Assembly: GCA_029876055.1 (NCBI GenBank)
Contig: CM056877.1
Location: 2,604,001-2,668,000 of the forward strand
Direction of reading: 5' to 3'
DNA: 64,000 nucleotides
DNA from: Madurella fahalii
Lineage: Eukaryota > Ascomycota > Sordariomycetes > Sordariales
The notes beneath the pieces are model-generated. The model ran no database searches, was not told the origin of the DNA, and saw only the letters and a list, made by a program, of their open reading frames with translations. The first letter of the stretch is position 1; each line of letters begins with the position of its first letter. Shown here piece by piece: positions 1 through 11,007 of this stretch. The translations under genes were made by a program, and so were the position numbers.

Positions 1-344
1 ACGGCCATGGCTTATGCAATGGATCGCGAATAAGATAAGAGCCTCCGGCTGGCAAGCCACCCGCTGGCTCACGGCCCCCAGCTTCTGCACCAGACCACAA
101 CAGGGTGCACCTCGTTCTAAAGGATACAATCAAGGCTTTCATTTCTATGCATCAGAGCGGGAAATATCCACTAGCACAAGAGCTTGGCCTCAGAATGCCG
201 CCCGTTCCCACGCTCAAGGTAGAGCAGGAGAGCGGTCGGGTCCGAGAAAAGCGCCGCTGGTCCTTGCAGGGAAATGACCGGCGGCGTCCGATTCAAAAGC
301 GCCTAGCGCTTGAGGAGATGGACAGATGGCGTCCACCCCATTAG

Positions 345-989
345 CGGGGCGGCAGGCAGATACGGCGGCGGCGGCGACTTTCGGACCGGCTGCCGATGAG
401 GGAACCCGAAAGAGACTCGGAGACGAAGAGAATGACAGACAGCGACAGGACAACACGGCCAAGAAAGAGGGTGGTCGGCAAAATGCGCCCGCGTTCGGGA
501 TCCGTCCCTACGTATCTCCCCTCCATCGGCTTTGACCCGAGGTTCACATCCCGCTTCAGGCGCTTCAACCCCTCTTCGGTCACTGGCACGGCAAACGTGT
601 ACGTCGAGGGGGCGTACGATCGGGGTGGTTACAGCCATGATACCGGGGCCAGACGTAATATGAAAGGTTTGCTCGAGGAATGGATTAACAGTGATCGAGA
701 TATCGCCATAGCGATCACATCCATCTCTCTGTATAGGAGAGTGTTTCGGACCAAGAACAGGAATTTTATCGGCATTGCACATGAATGTATTGAGAGGGGC
801 GATGTCGTGGCGCTGGTAGCTGGGGCTTCGACCCCGTTTGTCTTCCGGCCGGTTCATAACGGTGGAGACGACATGGACAAGAGGTTTGCCCTAGTTGGGA
901 GTGCCTATGTCCATGGTATCATGTACGGCGAGTTGACGGAAACTCAAACTCCGCTTGCCGCCGAGTTCAAAAGGATGGTGGTGGTGTAG
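345..989 (+). CDS. HET-domain (heterokaryon incompatibility) protein, C-terminal part only
   Basis: The open frame (first ATG at 396, frame open from 345 just after a possible CATTAG acceptor) encodes the C-terminal end seen in fungal HET-family proteins. It has a stretch reading GDVVALVAGASTPFVFRPV followed by FALVGSAYVHGIMYGEL; in this family a block of the form 'GD.V..L.G...PFVLRPV......LVGEAYVHGIM.GE' closes the protein. The HET catalytic/TIR-like N-terminal domain is not visible in bases 1-344, so the gene is either cut by the left window edge (an upstream exon lying outside) or is a truncated relic. HET proteins act in allorecognition and programmed cell death after hyphal fusion. The family call rests on the tail motif alone and is fairly secure. 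Whether the gene is functional cannot be told from this window. Confidence 0.55.
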   Translation, partial: RGGRQIRRRRRLSDRLPMREPERDSETKRMTDSDRTTRPRKRVVGKMRPRSGSVPTYLPSIGFDPRFTSRFRRFNPSSVTGTANVYVEGAYDRGGYSHDTGARRNMKGLLEEWINSDRDIAIAITSISLYRRVFRTKNRNFIGIAHECIERGDVVALVAGASTPFVFRPVHNGGDDMDKRFALVGSAYVHGIMYGELTETQTPLAAEFKRMVVV

Positions 990-1714
990 CTTTTGGTATC
1001 CTTTGAAGTTGGAGACTTTGTTGATTCACATTACACCTGGGATCGAGGAAAGATGGCTGACAAATAATGTTTGCTGTACCCCTTAAGTATCCCAGGGATG
1101 TTGAGAAGAGTTCGGGAGCAACATGACTGTCTCGGAAATTATCTCGCTACTGAGACAGTTGAGAAGATAAGGAGGCCCAGCTATTGACTTACGGCTGTGG
1201 ATGTGGAGCGGCAGGCTTCCCAGATCGTTGTTGAGTTGGAGGTAGATATGACCGCTGCGCCGGGATCAATATTCGACAGCTCTTGGATTAGACCATCTCG
1301 CCAAATTCGTTTGCCGGCCACATAGAGAACACCCTGGTCAGGCGCGCCCTGTTCATGATGGGACAAGCCGAAGATTACAACCAACATTGAATATACGCTT
1401 TGGCAAATAGGCGACAATCACGACCAACGACCTACCGGCATACGCCACTACTACTGCACAAAGGCTACCTACTCTCCAAAGCGCTGCCGGTGAAGAATTG
1501 ATGCCGTGGCTGTACGCAACTGCTGCGGCTAAGAATGGACGACGCCTGTCAGACTGGGAAACGGGCTGCTGCGTCCTTGGGACAGCAAGCTTTTCATGTC
1601 AAGATCAAACTGAACATGCGAACCGAAATCCACTCTGCGCAGCTCAAATTGATCGATCAACTCACTATCCAACGGCACAGCGTTTGCGCGCTGCTGGCTT
1701 GCACATGAGCATGA
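990..1714. other. Intergenic, nothing recognised
   Basis: About 0.7 kb between the HET-like fragment and the 3' end of the short-chain dehydrogenase. Only short, low-quality open frames occur and none resembles a known protein. Confidence 0.5.
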
Positions 1715-2855
1715 TCAAGGCCAGCCCACGATGCCACTCGTGTGGGCCGCACCCGCCTGGATGCTCTCAGCCTGCTGCTTCAGCTCGTCAACATCCCAGT
1801 TTGCCCAAGCCAGCCTGCCTCTGAGAAAGGCAGCCTCAGGGCTCGCCATCCAGACAAGGAAGTCCCCGGCAAGTTTGACTGGCAGGATCCAGAGAACGTT
1901 TAGGAGTCAGCCATCCATGAGAATCGACGGAACGAGGAACCCCCGGAAGGCGTAGCAGGGAAAAGGGCAAGACTCACTGTCATCCAGCGGCACCTGCTCC
2001 AGAGGCTGCTCCATCCTGGCCAGCAGCGGCGTGTCGTACATGCCGGGGTGCACCGCCGCCGCAAACACTCCAGGCTCCTCGGCCGCCAGGTACTCCATCA
2101 GACGGACCTGGGCTATCTTGGACGCATTGTACGACGACATGCCCGGGCCGGCGGCCGGCGGGAGCGCGACCATGCCGCTGGTCAGGGCGAGCACGACAGG
2201 CTTTCGGCCGCCGCTGCGGTTCGCAGTCGGGAGGAAGGTCTTGATGGCGAGGAAGGTGCCCTTGACATTGGTCTGAGTGTTTTCGTGCAAGACAAGAGGA
2301 CCTGGTCAGCACATTCACCTTCGCCACTCCTTCTGATAGTGAGGTTGCGTTGGTGGTATTCATACCTCGAAGCTTTTCCACCACTCGTCGACGCCCGTCG
2401 AGGCAATCGTGGAGTTTGCCGGGGCGTATACAGCGCTGAGGACCAGGATATCCCAGGCGCCCACGGCGGCGCCAACACCCTCCAGATCCGCAGCGTCGGT
2501 GATGTCCACAACGTAGACGTCAACGGCGGGGCCGCCGGCGACATGGGCTGCGACAAACGAGGCTGTCTCCTCCAAGGTGCTCGCGGTCCGTCCGAGGAGG
2601 ACAAGGCGGGCAGCGCCAGCATGTGCGAACGAGAGGGCTGTCTGTCTGCCCACACCGGTGCCCTAAATAAGAAGCAGTGGAATGTCAGATGCGGTCTCGG
2701 CGTACTGGTTGGTAACAAGAGTGACTCCGGCGGCCTACGGCTCCCGTGATGACCACGGTTCTCCCTTTCTTGCTGAGCTCGGGACGATGCGGGGAGATCG
2801 CCGCGTAGGTAGTTTTGTGCTAGGTGGCGGTTGCGGATGGCAGGGGAGGAACCAT
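1715..2855 (-). pseudogene. Short-chain dehydrogenase/reductase with a nonsense codon at position 12
   Basis: Four exons on the minus strand join in frame: 2855-2739, 2662-2366, 2272-1978 and 1878-1715 (291 codons including the stop). The introns have GT..AG borders and TGCTGAC or CTGAC branch sites. The product is a classical NAD(P)-binding SDR: beta strand VVITGA followed by the dinucleotide motif TGAGTGVGR split by intron 1, the active-site YNASK, and a PGMYDTP segment. The C-terminus (LAGDFLVWMASPEAAFLRGR) is typical of fungal homologues. Reading from ATG 2855, codon 12 is TAG (2822-2820), exactly where relatives have the conserved Trp of a 'T.TWH...Y..I.P.RPEL' motif. No other stop or frameshift is present, so inactivation looks recent. 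The substrate is unknown. The CACCTAG at this site could in theory be a splice acceptor, but I see no good donor in range. Confidence 0.72.
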
Positions 2856-2901
2856 AATGACCACTCAGGTGGGCAACTTCTTCTCCTTTGGGTTATAATG
2901 G

Positions 2902-2929
2902 GTGTGTGTGTGTGTGTGTCTGTGTGCGT
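2902..2929. repeat. (GT)n microsatellite
   Basis: An almost pure GT dinucleotide run with one C interruption, lying just upstream of the SDR start codon. Confidence 0.9.
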
Positions 2930-3639
2930 GCGCTGAGTGGTTTTGTCTAGCGGTATGATGTATCGCTGAAGTCTCAGATGACAAACGCTTCACGCCCTGG
3001 CTGCCTACTACTTATTAATACGGCGGTGTCCGGGGTTTGAACCGGATTATAAGGACCTGCCTTCAGTAAAGTATCATCCCGCCCAACCGTCGTCTGTTTG
3101 GTCGCCCAACATCCCTGCCTTACGATGCTACATACAACATACATGAACCAACACCACGCGCGGGGTTGGTTCTCATACACAGTGGTCCTATAGGTCCAGA
3201 TGATGCTACGTCGCGACCAACAGCTGCCAGGTAAGCAAGACGTGGGGGCTGAGGGACTCTTCCCACCCGAGTCAAGTGGTCGGAATGGACCGGACTGAAG
3301 GGGGAAAAGTATCACAATGAGGACATAATTGCACTTTGCATCAGTCTCCGATTATATCGAAACAAGTCCAGGCCCAACGTGACAAGTTGTATGCCGAGGC
3401 ACCCGAGGCCACAGGTGCCTAGTACCAGCCCAACTTTGAATCTCATTTGCCTTCATCTTCGCCAAGCGTGAACATTGGTCCTCTCCATGTCGTTGGCACC
3501 GCGTATACTTCTCGTCCCAGGGGCTCAAGCTGCCAACCGTTAAAGCGGAGTTGTTGCAGGTGGTCATGGGACTACCACGTGCTTCCTGACCGCCCTGCCT
3601 TTGCTGCCTACCTAATCTTCTATAGCCTCAAAGTTTCTT

Positions 3640-3840
3640 AGCTTTATTCAATAGGACAGATTCCTAGGGCTACTCTCTATCCTTTAAGATCTCCTAGGTT
3701 TACCGCTTCTATTAGATTCTATGTCGGGACCTTACGAGCTAACCCTATCCATATCCATAATTGCTAGTCTATTAGCTACTATAGTAAACATTATATATAG
3801 TGTAGTTAGCTAAACCTTCGCTAACCCTTGTTAGCGATGC
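3640..3840. repeat. AT-rich, TA-dense patch (probable RIP relic)
   Basis: A compact patch rich in TA steps (for example TATATATAG near 3795) and in TAG/CTA words inside otherwise balanced DNA. This is the composition expected of a short repeat decayed by RIP. No element type can be named. Confidence 0.45.
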
Positions 3841-4155
3841 GCAGACTCTGTTGGCACCAGTAGGCCTCTTCAGGTTTAGTGTCGCTTACGTGGCCGTGCG
3901 ATAGGCTTGGCCCCATGTTGTTAACGACCAACAGTCGGATGTTTCGGGGCACTGCGAGTTCACACGCGTGCTAAGTTCTTCGTACCAACCGTTCGACTGC
4001 CGTCCGCCTGCTCCCCACATCCGAGTTCTTCCCACACCCACCCCCCCCCCCGTCTTCCACCAACATTCGCCACCAAACCGTAGCCTTCTAAGTGTTGAAG
4101 TTTGCTTCTCGATCTCTCACCTTGCTTGCTCAGGTTTTCACGCGCGCTTCTGGCC

Positions 4156-6137
4156 ATGACTATAGAGTTTGACTTGATCATCGTGGGCGGCGGCACTGCC
4201 GGCCTGGTGTTGGCTGCCCGTCTCTCCGAGAATCCCAATATCCAGGTCCTCGTCGCTGAGGCAGGCGAGGACCTCAGGGCCGATCCGCGTGTCAATGTGC
4301 CGGCCATGTGGCCCCAACTCCAGGGTACCGACGCGGACTGGCAGCTCAAGACCGTTGCTCAGGTACTCCAAATGCTGTTGTCCCTCCTGGTTGAACCTGC
4401 AGCCCCGCTCTTCGCTAACAGAGACTTCATAAAAAGCCCTGGGTAACCGAGAGTTGGTCTTCCCACAAGGCCGTCTGCTTGGCGGCTCAGCTGCCCTGAA
4501 CGGCATGAATTTTGTTCCTCCTGCGAGGGAGGAGCTCGACGGTTGGGCAGCCCTCGGCAACCCGGGCTGGGACTGGGAGGGCTTCTCCAAGTACTTCAAG
4601 AAGACGTACACGCTGACGACTGGATCCAAGACCGAGAACGACGGGGTCCTCCAGGTCAACATCCCGGAGGAAGAAACCAAGTGTAAGCTTGATGCGTGTT
4701 GTTGGTCGTTTTCACGAGAGAGCCGCAGTGATCGCAACTTGCCCTAAAGGGAATGATGTAGCTAACGTCGCTGGTACTGCAGGGCCTCAAGTCTTCAGAG
4801 ACACCTTTGGTGGGCTCGGATTTGCGGCGCACAACGACCCCTTTTCGGGCGACATCCATGGCGCCGTCACGTATCCTGACGCCATCCACCCGGTCACCAA
4901 GACACGGAGCTTCTCTGGAAACGCGTACCTGACCCCTGCAGAATCCCGCCCTAACTTGACGGTTTGGACCGGGGTCTCGGTGGACAAGATCCTCTTCGAC
5001 CAGGGGTCACCTGACGGCGCTGTCGCCACCGGTGTGCAGTTCACCACCAAGGACGGCAAAACCCAGTCGATCTCTGCTCGTAGGGAGGTCATCCTGTCCG
5101 CCGGCACCTTCTACTCACCGCGGATCCTGGAGCAATCCGGCATTGGCGACGCTGAGCGGCTGCACCGGCTCGGTATCCGCGTCGTCGTCAACAACCCGTT
5201 CGTCGGGGAGAACCTGCAGACCCATCCGATGTCCGTTATTACCTTTGAGACGGTTGATGATGGAGCCGACGGCTTTGAGACGATTGACCCGATCGCACGC
5301 CAGAACCCCGCGGCGCTCGGGGCGGCCATGGAGGCCTACACCTCGAAGCAGCGCGGTCCCTTTTCGCAGACCAACTCCAACGTCATGGCGCACATCCCGT
5401 TCCCCGGCATCAACACCGACAGCGGTAAGCAGGACCTGGAGCAGATCTTCAAGTCCACTGCTGGCATGGCCCTGTCCGGATTGAAAACTACGCCCGATTT
5501 CACCGAGGCGCATGAAGCCCTCGTGCGGTCCGTCCTGACCTCCCCGACCGGTGCGTCCGGCTACTACCTCCACTTCCCCGGCTGGGCGTTCTACGGCCCG
5601 ACCGGCGCGCTGGTGCCCATCCCCGCAGAGGGCCACGAGAAGTACTTCACCATCGCGGTGATCCTCACGCACCCGCTGTCGCGCGGCTCCTCGCACCTCA
5701 CCAGCACCTCCGACGGCAACGGCGAGCTGGGGCTGGCTATCGACCCGAACCTGCTGTCGCACCCGCTCGACGCCGAGGTGCTGGCGCGGCACGTGCGCTT
5801 CCTCGAGTCGACGCTGGCGACGGCGGCCCCGCTGGTCGGCCGTCTCAAGGGACCCGCCGCGCCGCCCGGGTGGCCGCGGGGGTTCTCGGCCGACCTGGAC
5901 GAGGCGCGGCGCTTCGTGCGCGACAACGCCGTCGCCGCCATGCACTCTGTCGGCACGTGCGCCATGATGCCGCGCGAGAAGGGCGGCGTGGTGGACCCGT
6001 GCCTGCGCGTGTACGGGACGAGCAACGTGCGCGTGGTGGATGCGAGCGTCATGCCGTTTGTGACGCGCGCCAACTCGATGGCGACGGTTTACGGCATTGC
6101 CGAGAAGGCGGCGGATATCATCAGGGCTGGGTTGTAA
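4156..6137 (+). pseudogene. GMC oxidoreductase (glucose-methanol-choline family) with a lost intron-1 splice acceptor
   Basis: Homology-guided exons are 4156-4362, 4433-4682 and 4783-6137 (603 aa, the usual family length). Visible features: N-terminal FAD Rossmann motif GGGTAG after DLIIV, GMC signature 1 (LLGGSAALNG), signature 2 (GTFYSPRILEQSGIG), the catalytic histidine in MHSVGTCAM and a C-terminal FAD-contacting segment ending NSMATVYGIAEKAAD. Intron 2 is normal (GTAAGC, GCTAAC, TGCAG) and splits a Trp codon. Intron 1 has a good donor (CAG|GTACTC) and branch site (GCTAAC at 4413-4418). The expected acceptor before Lys-Ala-Leu-Gly-Asn-Arg-Glu reads TAA (4430-4432) instead of TAG, and every nearby AG breaks the frame or meets a stop. 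The protein would be a flavin-dependent alcohol or sugar oxidase or dehydrogenase; no signal peptide is seen, so it is probably intracellular. Family call very secure; loss of function inferred. Confidence 0.8.
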
Positions 6138-7677
6138 GTGAGTCTGCGTAAGTGGAGTAGTAGGATGGAAATTGAGCAAGGTGCTCAGCCGCGATGGAAA
6201 AGGTGAAGTTGGTTCAAGGAAGTCGCAGTGACTTGTTGATGCGTTCTTTTGCAGCCGAGTCTCGCATCTTACTGTGTAAACGGCACGTAACAAGTCTTGT
6301 TGTTGAGTTCTTGCGACGTTTCCCCAGCGTGCCGAGATGCGTTGAGTACCAGAAGTACAAGAAGCCCTCTTCAAGGGATGTGAATAAATGTGGTCAGAAT
6401 AAGCATTTGCAAGTCAACTCCGCGAATCTCCATGTTGATCAGAAAGGTGGCGCCCTCCCGATAATCAAACAGCCAGCCTCCAGATCCAGATTCACGTTTT
6501 CATCCTCCCCGCAACAACAACCAACGACAGCTTCCGGTTTTTGTTGTTGTTCAAAGGGTGCGGTTTCTTGTCCTCAAGGCCGCTGTACTAGTTCTGGACC
6601 CTTCTGAGCAGATAGGAACTTTTATGCGCGAGACGCGATCTTGCGGGCAAAGGCCCCCGACATGGGAGCGCGAACGACACACAGTCCTGGAAAACAACGA
6701 AGCTAGTAGTAACATCACAACCGAGCGACCAGGAGTAGCTTCCGCTCGCACGACACGGCAACAACCGAATCTCGACTGGTTCAGGTCCGCAATGCTCTGA
6801 CATGCAGTCCCAAGGCCGGCTGTCGATTCCGAGCGACCCACCCAACTTACCTTGATCTGCCGGAGTCGCTTGGATTGCCGAAGGAGGATAGATGCGATAG
6901 TGTGGGGGATTAAAGCTGCAGCTAGATTGCGAGATGTCCAATTACCCAACTGCCGTGTCGCTTAATATCTGGTTTACCTTGATGCTTGCCCATTCGGCCG
7001 CGGTGGCTAATCTCCACAGTCGTGGCGTTCCATTCCGCATTTAACTATCATTTCTTGTCTGCACACCATCCAGACCAGGTCCGTCACAACGGCTCGGAAG
7101 GACATCCGAGGATTTGCAGGGACCGGCCCTTCTGCGCCTCGCTCGGCTACGCCGTTGCATCAGCATGACAGATGCCCCATGCCTGTCAAACCCGGCTACG
7201 GTACAGACCGATCGCCTGCCCAACCAAAGTCTTCCCCATAAACAAGGTTGCTACCGTAGTGTGCGTTGCGGTGTTGCGGTGTTGCCGCTGTTGCTATTGC
7301 TGGACGCCATAGGCCAGCTGTTGCCGTTGCGCCGAATGCCCGTGTGCAACACCTCTCTTGGAGTCGAACCAACAGGCGTCGAGGACGATATGCCCCTGAG
7401 AATACCAAGCTTTCTTGAGGGCTATATCCAGCCCCTTGTATTGGCCAAGCACGCGTACAGATGACTTTTCCCATTTGGATAATGCGGAGGGAAATATCGA
7501 CGGGATCGAGCGAGTGGTGGGATAATGTCCTGGTCGGGGGTTGGATACGCGGTTGGTTAGGTCATAGCAAAATGACAAGAGTATTTTAAACTCAGTTTCC
7601 CAGCGGTCTTGACCTCGTTGCATCCTTTGGCATCTTCTCCTTCTTCGAAGCCCTTTGCCAAAGCTCCACCCTTCAAG
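6138..7677. other. Intergenic, no gene recognised
   Basis: About 1.5 kb between the GMC gene and the DUF1996 gene. Open frames on both strands are short and unlike known proteins. The last 100 bases are pyrimidine-rich and probably form the promoter/leader of the DUF1996 gene. Confidence 0.5.
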
Positions 7678-8899
7678 ATGAAGTCGCTCACTCTCGCTCT
7701 CGCGCTCGCTGTGCCATCCGAGGCCTTCCTCCGCTTCGGATGCGCCACTCTCAGTGTTCAGCGTCTCGACCCCATCGTCGAGCCGGGAAAGGTCCCTTCC
7801 TCCCACGTCCACCAGATTGTCGGCGGAAATGCCTTCAACGCGACCATGGACCCCAGCGTCGATGTGGGCAATAAGGCGACCTGCACCACCTGCTCGTTCA
7901 GGTTCGTAACCCCTTTTCCTCCTCCGTGGCCTTCGAGTGGTCGGCGCAAACTGACATCATGGTATAGCGAAGACTTCAGCAACTACTGGACGGCTGTCTT
8001 GTACTTCAAGGCCCGCAACGGGTCGTACAAGCGGGTACCGCAGTACCCCAATGCGCTCTTGGGTGACCTGACGGGCGGGATGACAGTCTACTACATGCAG
8101 CATGACTTTAGCAGCAACGGCCGCCAGAAGATCACCTCCTTCAAGCCCGTCAGTTTCCCTCGTCCATAATCTGACAAACGATCTGTGAAGTGCAGCGACT
8201 AACCAGCCTTACTCACCGCTCAGGGTTTCCGCATGACGGTCGGCAACCCCTCGTCCACCTCGTCGGCCTCGCCGGGGCTGCGCTACACCTGTCTGCAGGA
8301 CATCATGACGCGCTTCCCGGAGACGGCCGAGTTCCCCAAGCAGCCTTGCCCGGCGGGCATCATGGCCATCCACCACTTCCCGGCCTGCTGGGACGGCAAG
8401 AACCTCGACAGCCCCAACCACCAGGACCACATGTACTACACGGGGCGGGGCGGCTTCGTGGCGCACGGCGCGTGCCCGTCGTCGCACCCGGTCCGCATGC
8501 CGCACGTGGCGCTCGAGACCATGTGGGACACGCGCCCGTTCAACGACCGGAGCCTGTGGCCCGAGGACGGCTCGCAGCCGTTCGTGTGGAGCTACCAGGA
8601 CAGCACCGGGTACGGCACGCACGCCGACTACCTGTTCGGCTGGCAGGGCGATTCGCTCCAGCGCGCCATGGACTCGACGGCCCTGCTGAGCAACGGGCTC
8701 AAGACGCAGACCGTGGCGCAGTCGAACCAGTGCAAGATCCAGAGCAGCGTGCGCGAGGATATTGATGGATGTAAGTTCAACTGCTCAAGCTGTCCCGTCG
8801 CCTTTTTCTAGGTGTGTGTTGCAAGACATGAGAGCTAATGCATTTCTCTCCTTTTTCTTTTCCCTTGCAGGGCTCGATAAGCTTCCCGGGAGCCAGTAA
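7678..8899 (+). CDS. Secreted DUF1996 domain protein
   Basis: Four exons, 7678-7901, 7968-8148, 8224-8770 and 8871-8899, encode 326 aa. The last intron splits the Trp codon of DIDGWLDKLPGS. A short hydrophobic N-terminus (MKSLTLALALAVPSEA) serves as signal peptide. Then comes the standard start of DUF1996, FLRFGCATLSVQRLDPIVEPGK, followed by the signatures SHVHQIVGGNAFN, CTTCSFSEDFSNYWTAVLYF, GFRMTVG, CPAGIMAIHHFPACWDGKNLD and GYGTHADYLFGW, in the family order. DUF1996 proteins are secreted fungal proteins of uncertain activity, often found in wall or degradation secretomes and sometimes fused to WSC or carbohydrate-binding domains. This copy ends right after the domain and has no such fusion and no GPI site. 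All splice sites are canonical and the gene looks intact. Confidence 0.93.
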
Positions 8900-10059
8900 G
8901 TCGATAAATAAGCGGCACGGCACGGCTCTGCTCTGGCCCAAATGCGCGGATTGAGAAGTTTGGGTCCGAAGGATCGGTGTTGTCGGAAATTGAGCGTGAA
9001 ACTGTGAGAACATGTGAGAAGTCAAGGTACCCCTGCCTTACCTACCTTAGAGAGCCAGTCAGTCTTTTCAGTGCCTGTAATTAGCTTAGCAATCGTGGTA
9101 CTGCATATGCAGTGCCGCCATAACCGTGGCAGTACCATCGAGGGTAAAATTGGACATTTTCATCTTTGCCACCTCGTTGTGCAGTTTGCCGGCCCGTGAC
9201 TGACGGCCATCGATCAAACCGCGTCGGCGAGAGGCGCTGCCGACGTGAATACACCATAAGCTCCCTGGAAATCGGACATACACCTAGAAGAGGATTAGTT
9301 CCAGGTTTGCCCGGCGGGTAAAGCATCTGAGAAAGGCAGGTTGACTGGAGGTAATTAAGCCAAAAAACTAAGCGCCAAGCGCACCTTAGGTACCCTGGTC
9401 AGCCAAGTGGCACCCGTCGAGCGGTGGATCTGCTGTGCCACGGCGCTTTTCACCATGCGGCGCCTAGCCAAACCACTAGAGGCGTAACAAACGACAAGAA
9501 CGAAAATCTCGGAGCGCATAACTTAGCCATTGCAATTATTTTATTTGATTTTTTTCCCCGAGTGTGAAGAAAGCGTGGCATTCGCAAGAATCGCGATCAT
9601 GGTAACTTTGCCGTAGTATTTCCCCTAGCCGGGCCAAAATATGTGTAGGGCTGACGTGATGCATGGGAAGAGTGTGGCTGGACATCCGGTGCGAGTGGAC
9701 GGTATGCGAATCCTCGGACTCAGAACCAAAATGCGTCGAAAGTCCTTTCGATCCTTCCTATGCACCGCCAGCAATGGGAAGATGCTACTATCCCCCCCTT
9801 GAAATGTTCAGCGTCTCACCATCCCAGTCGCCCCCAAGTTTCCAGGATCGGCCATTTGGCGCCTTCTCACCCACTGCTGCTCCTCGCGCTTGCGGCTTGT
9901 GCCCCACAGCCTCCAGGCTTCCATTTGAGAACCACACACCTGGATATTCTTCTTGTTCTCTCCCTTCTCTTGTCCTCCTTCCTCGCTCTCCCCTCCCCCT
10001 CCCCCTTCCCTTGAATTTATCCCGTTTAATCCTTATTTTTGGAGGGACAAGCATCCGGT
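8900..10059. other. Intergenic, no gene recognised
   Basis: About 1.2 kb. The last 250 bases are strongly pyrimidine-rich (runs of CTCTCC and CCCTCCCC), which fits the promoter/leader of the following membrane protein gene. Confidence 0.5.
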
Positions 10060-11007
10060 ATGCGTCCTCTATTAGCTGTCCTCGCCGGACTTATCCTGCC
10101 GGTGACGGCTCAGGTCGAGTTCGTCAATCCGCCTCCGTACAGAGATGCCGAAGCCGACCCCAGCCTAAACCCGGTCTACGAGGAACGCACATCAGTCAAC
10201 ATTGTCTGGAGTCCTCCCGAGAGCGGGGATCCAGTGTCGGTAAGAATAACGGCACTAAATCACAGTGAGGAAAACGCCTGGATCGTCCGTATGTACCTGA
10301 CTTATGACGGGGCTGGCCTGCACGCCGCCTCACCTTGCGGGCGCTCCAAATGACTGACTGTGGATGCGCTTGCAGGGAATTCCGTCCGCCTCTACACGTA
10401 CGACTGGACCGTAGCCACGACAACCAACCTCTCGCTACAGAACCAGTTCTTTTTCAGCATATACGAAGGGAACAGGACCGATGTCTCGGCCTTCAGTCGC
10501 ATCTTCAACATCACGCGGAATGAGGAGAGCAATGTACAAGACCCGCCGCCGGCGAGCAGCGATGTCGCCGACGCGCCCCAGAACACGCCCAGCAGCACGC
10601 CCAACAACCCCCCTGGGGTTCCTGTCGAGTCGTCAAGCCCTGGTTTAAGTCAAGCTGCCCAGATCGGGCTAGGTGTCGGCATCCCGCTCGCCGTGATCCT
10701 AGGTGTCGCCGCAGGTTGGTTTTTTTTCGGAAGACGGAGGAATCGGATGGATACTTCGAAAGAGCCCATGCTCAACAGCGGTCACGCCCAAGGCGGCTAC
10801 TCTCACGGCGACCACCCCCACGACGCTGCAGGAGCATGGGGAACTCCTTCGACAATGACGGCGGTTCCTAGTGCATACCCTATCAACGCGCCAATACCAC
10901 CCATGCCAGACCCAAACAAGCAATATCCCGTGCAACCTCCCGTGCAACCGGTCGAAGTCAGCGCTCAGGGAATTGTGTATGAGTTAGCATCGGGGACACA
11001 GCGCTGA
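10060..11007 (+). CDS. Single-pass type I membrane protein, unknown function
   Basis: Two exons, 10060-10288 and 10376-11007, encode 286 aa. The intron GTATGT..TGCAG splits an Arg codon. A signal peptide (MRPLLAVLAGLILPVTAQ) precedes a roughly 140-residue extracellular part that reads as a beta-rich domain (VNIVWSPPESGDPVSVRI, VRLYTYDWTV) with several NxS/T sites. A Ser/Pro-rich stalk follows, then one transmembrane helix (IGLGVGIPLAVILGVAAGWFFF), a basic stop-transfer GRRRNR and a Pro/Gly/His-rich cytoplasmic tail of about 90 residues. This layout is common among fungal surface proteins with a TM and a cytoplasmic tail (Wsc-like or Axl2-like in plan only). No catalytic motif was found, and I do not recognise the family. 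Confidence 0.85.

Larger units (their letters stand above)
2856..4155. other. Intergenic with GT microsatellite, AT-rich patch and poly-C run
   Basis: This is the shared upstream region of the divergent SDR and GMC genes. It holds a (GT)n run at 2902-2929, an AT- and TA-rich patch at about 3640-3840 that looks like a RIP-mutated relic, and an 11-base C run at 4041-4051. No gene was recognised. Confidence 0.6.

Noticed and set aside
4454..4747. Short GMC frame as a separate small gene
   Set aside because: It is exon 2 of the GMC gene read into intron 2. The GTAAGC donor at 4683 and acceptor at 4781-4782 join it to the long exon 3.
5115..6374. 419-codon minus-strand frame opposite the GMC gene
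   Set aside because: It is an antisense shadow of GC-rich coding sequence: Arg/Gly/His-rich and lacking domain features, while the plus strand encodes a clear GMC protein.
7340..7440. tRNA-like B-box (GGTTCGACTCC on the minus strand)
   Set aside because: No proper A box, acceptor stem or anticodon arm could be folded at the right spacing, and the T stem has a mismatch.
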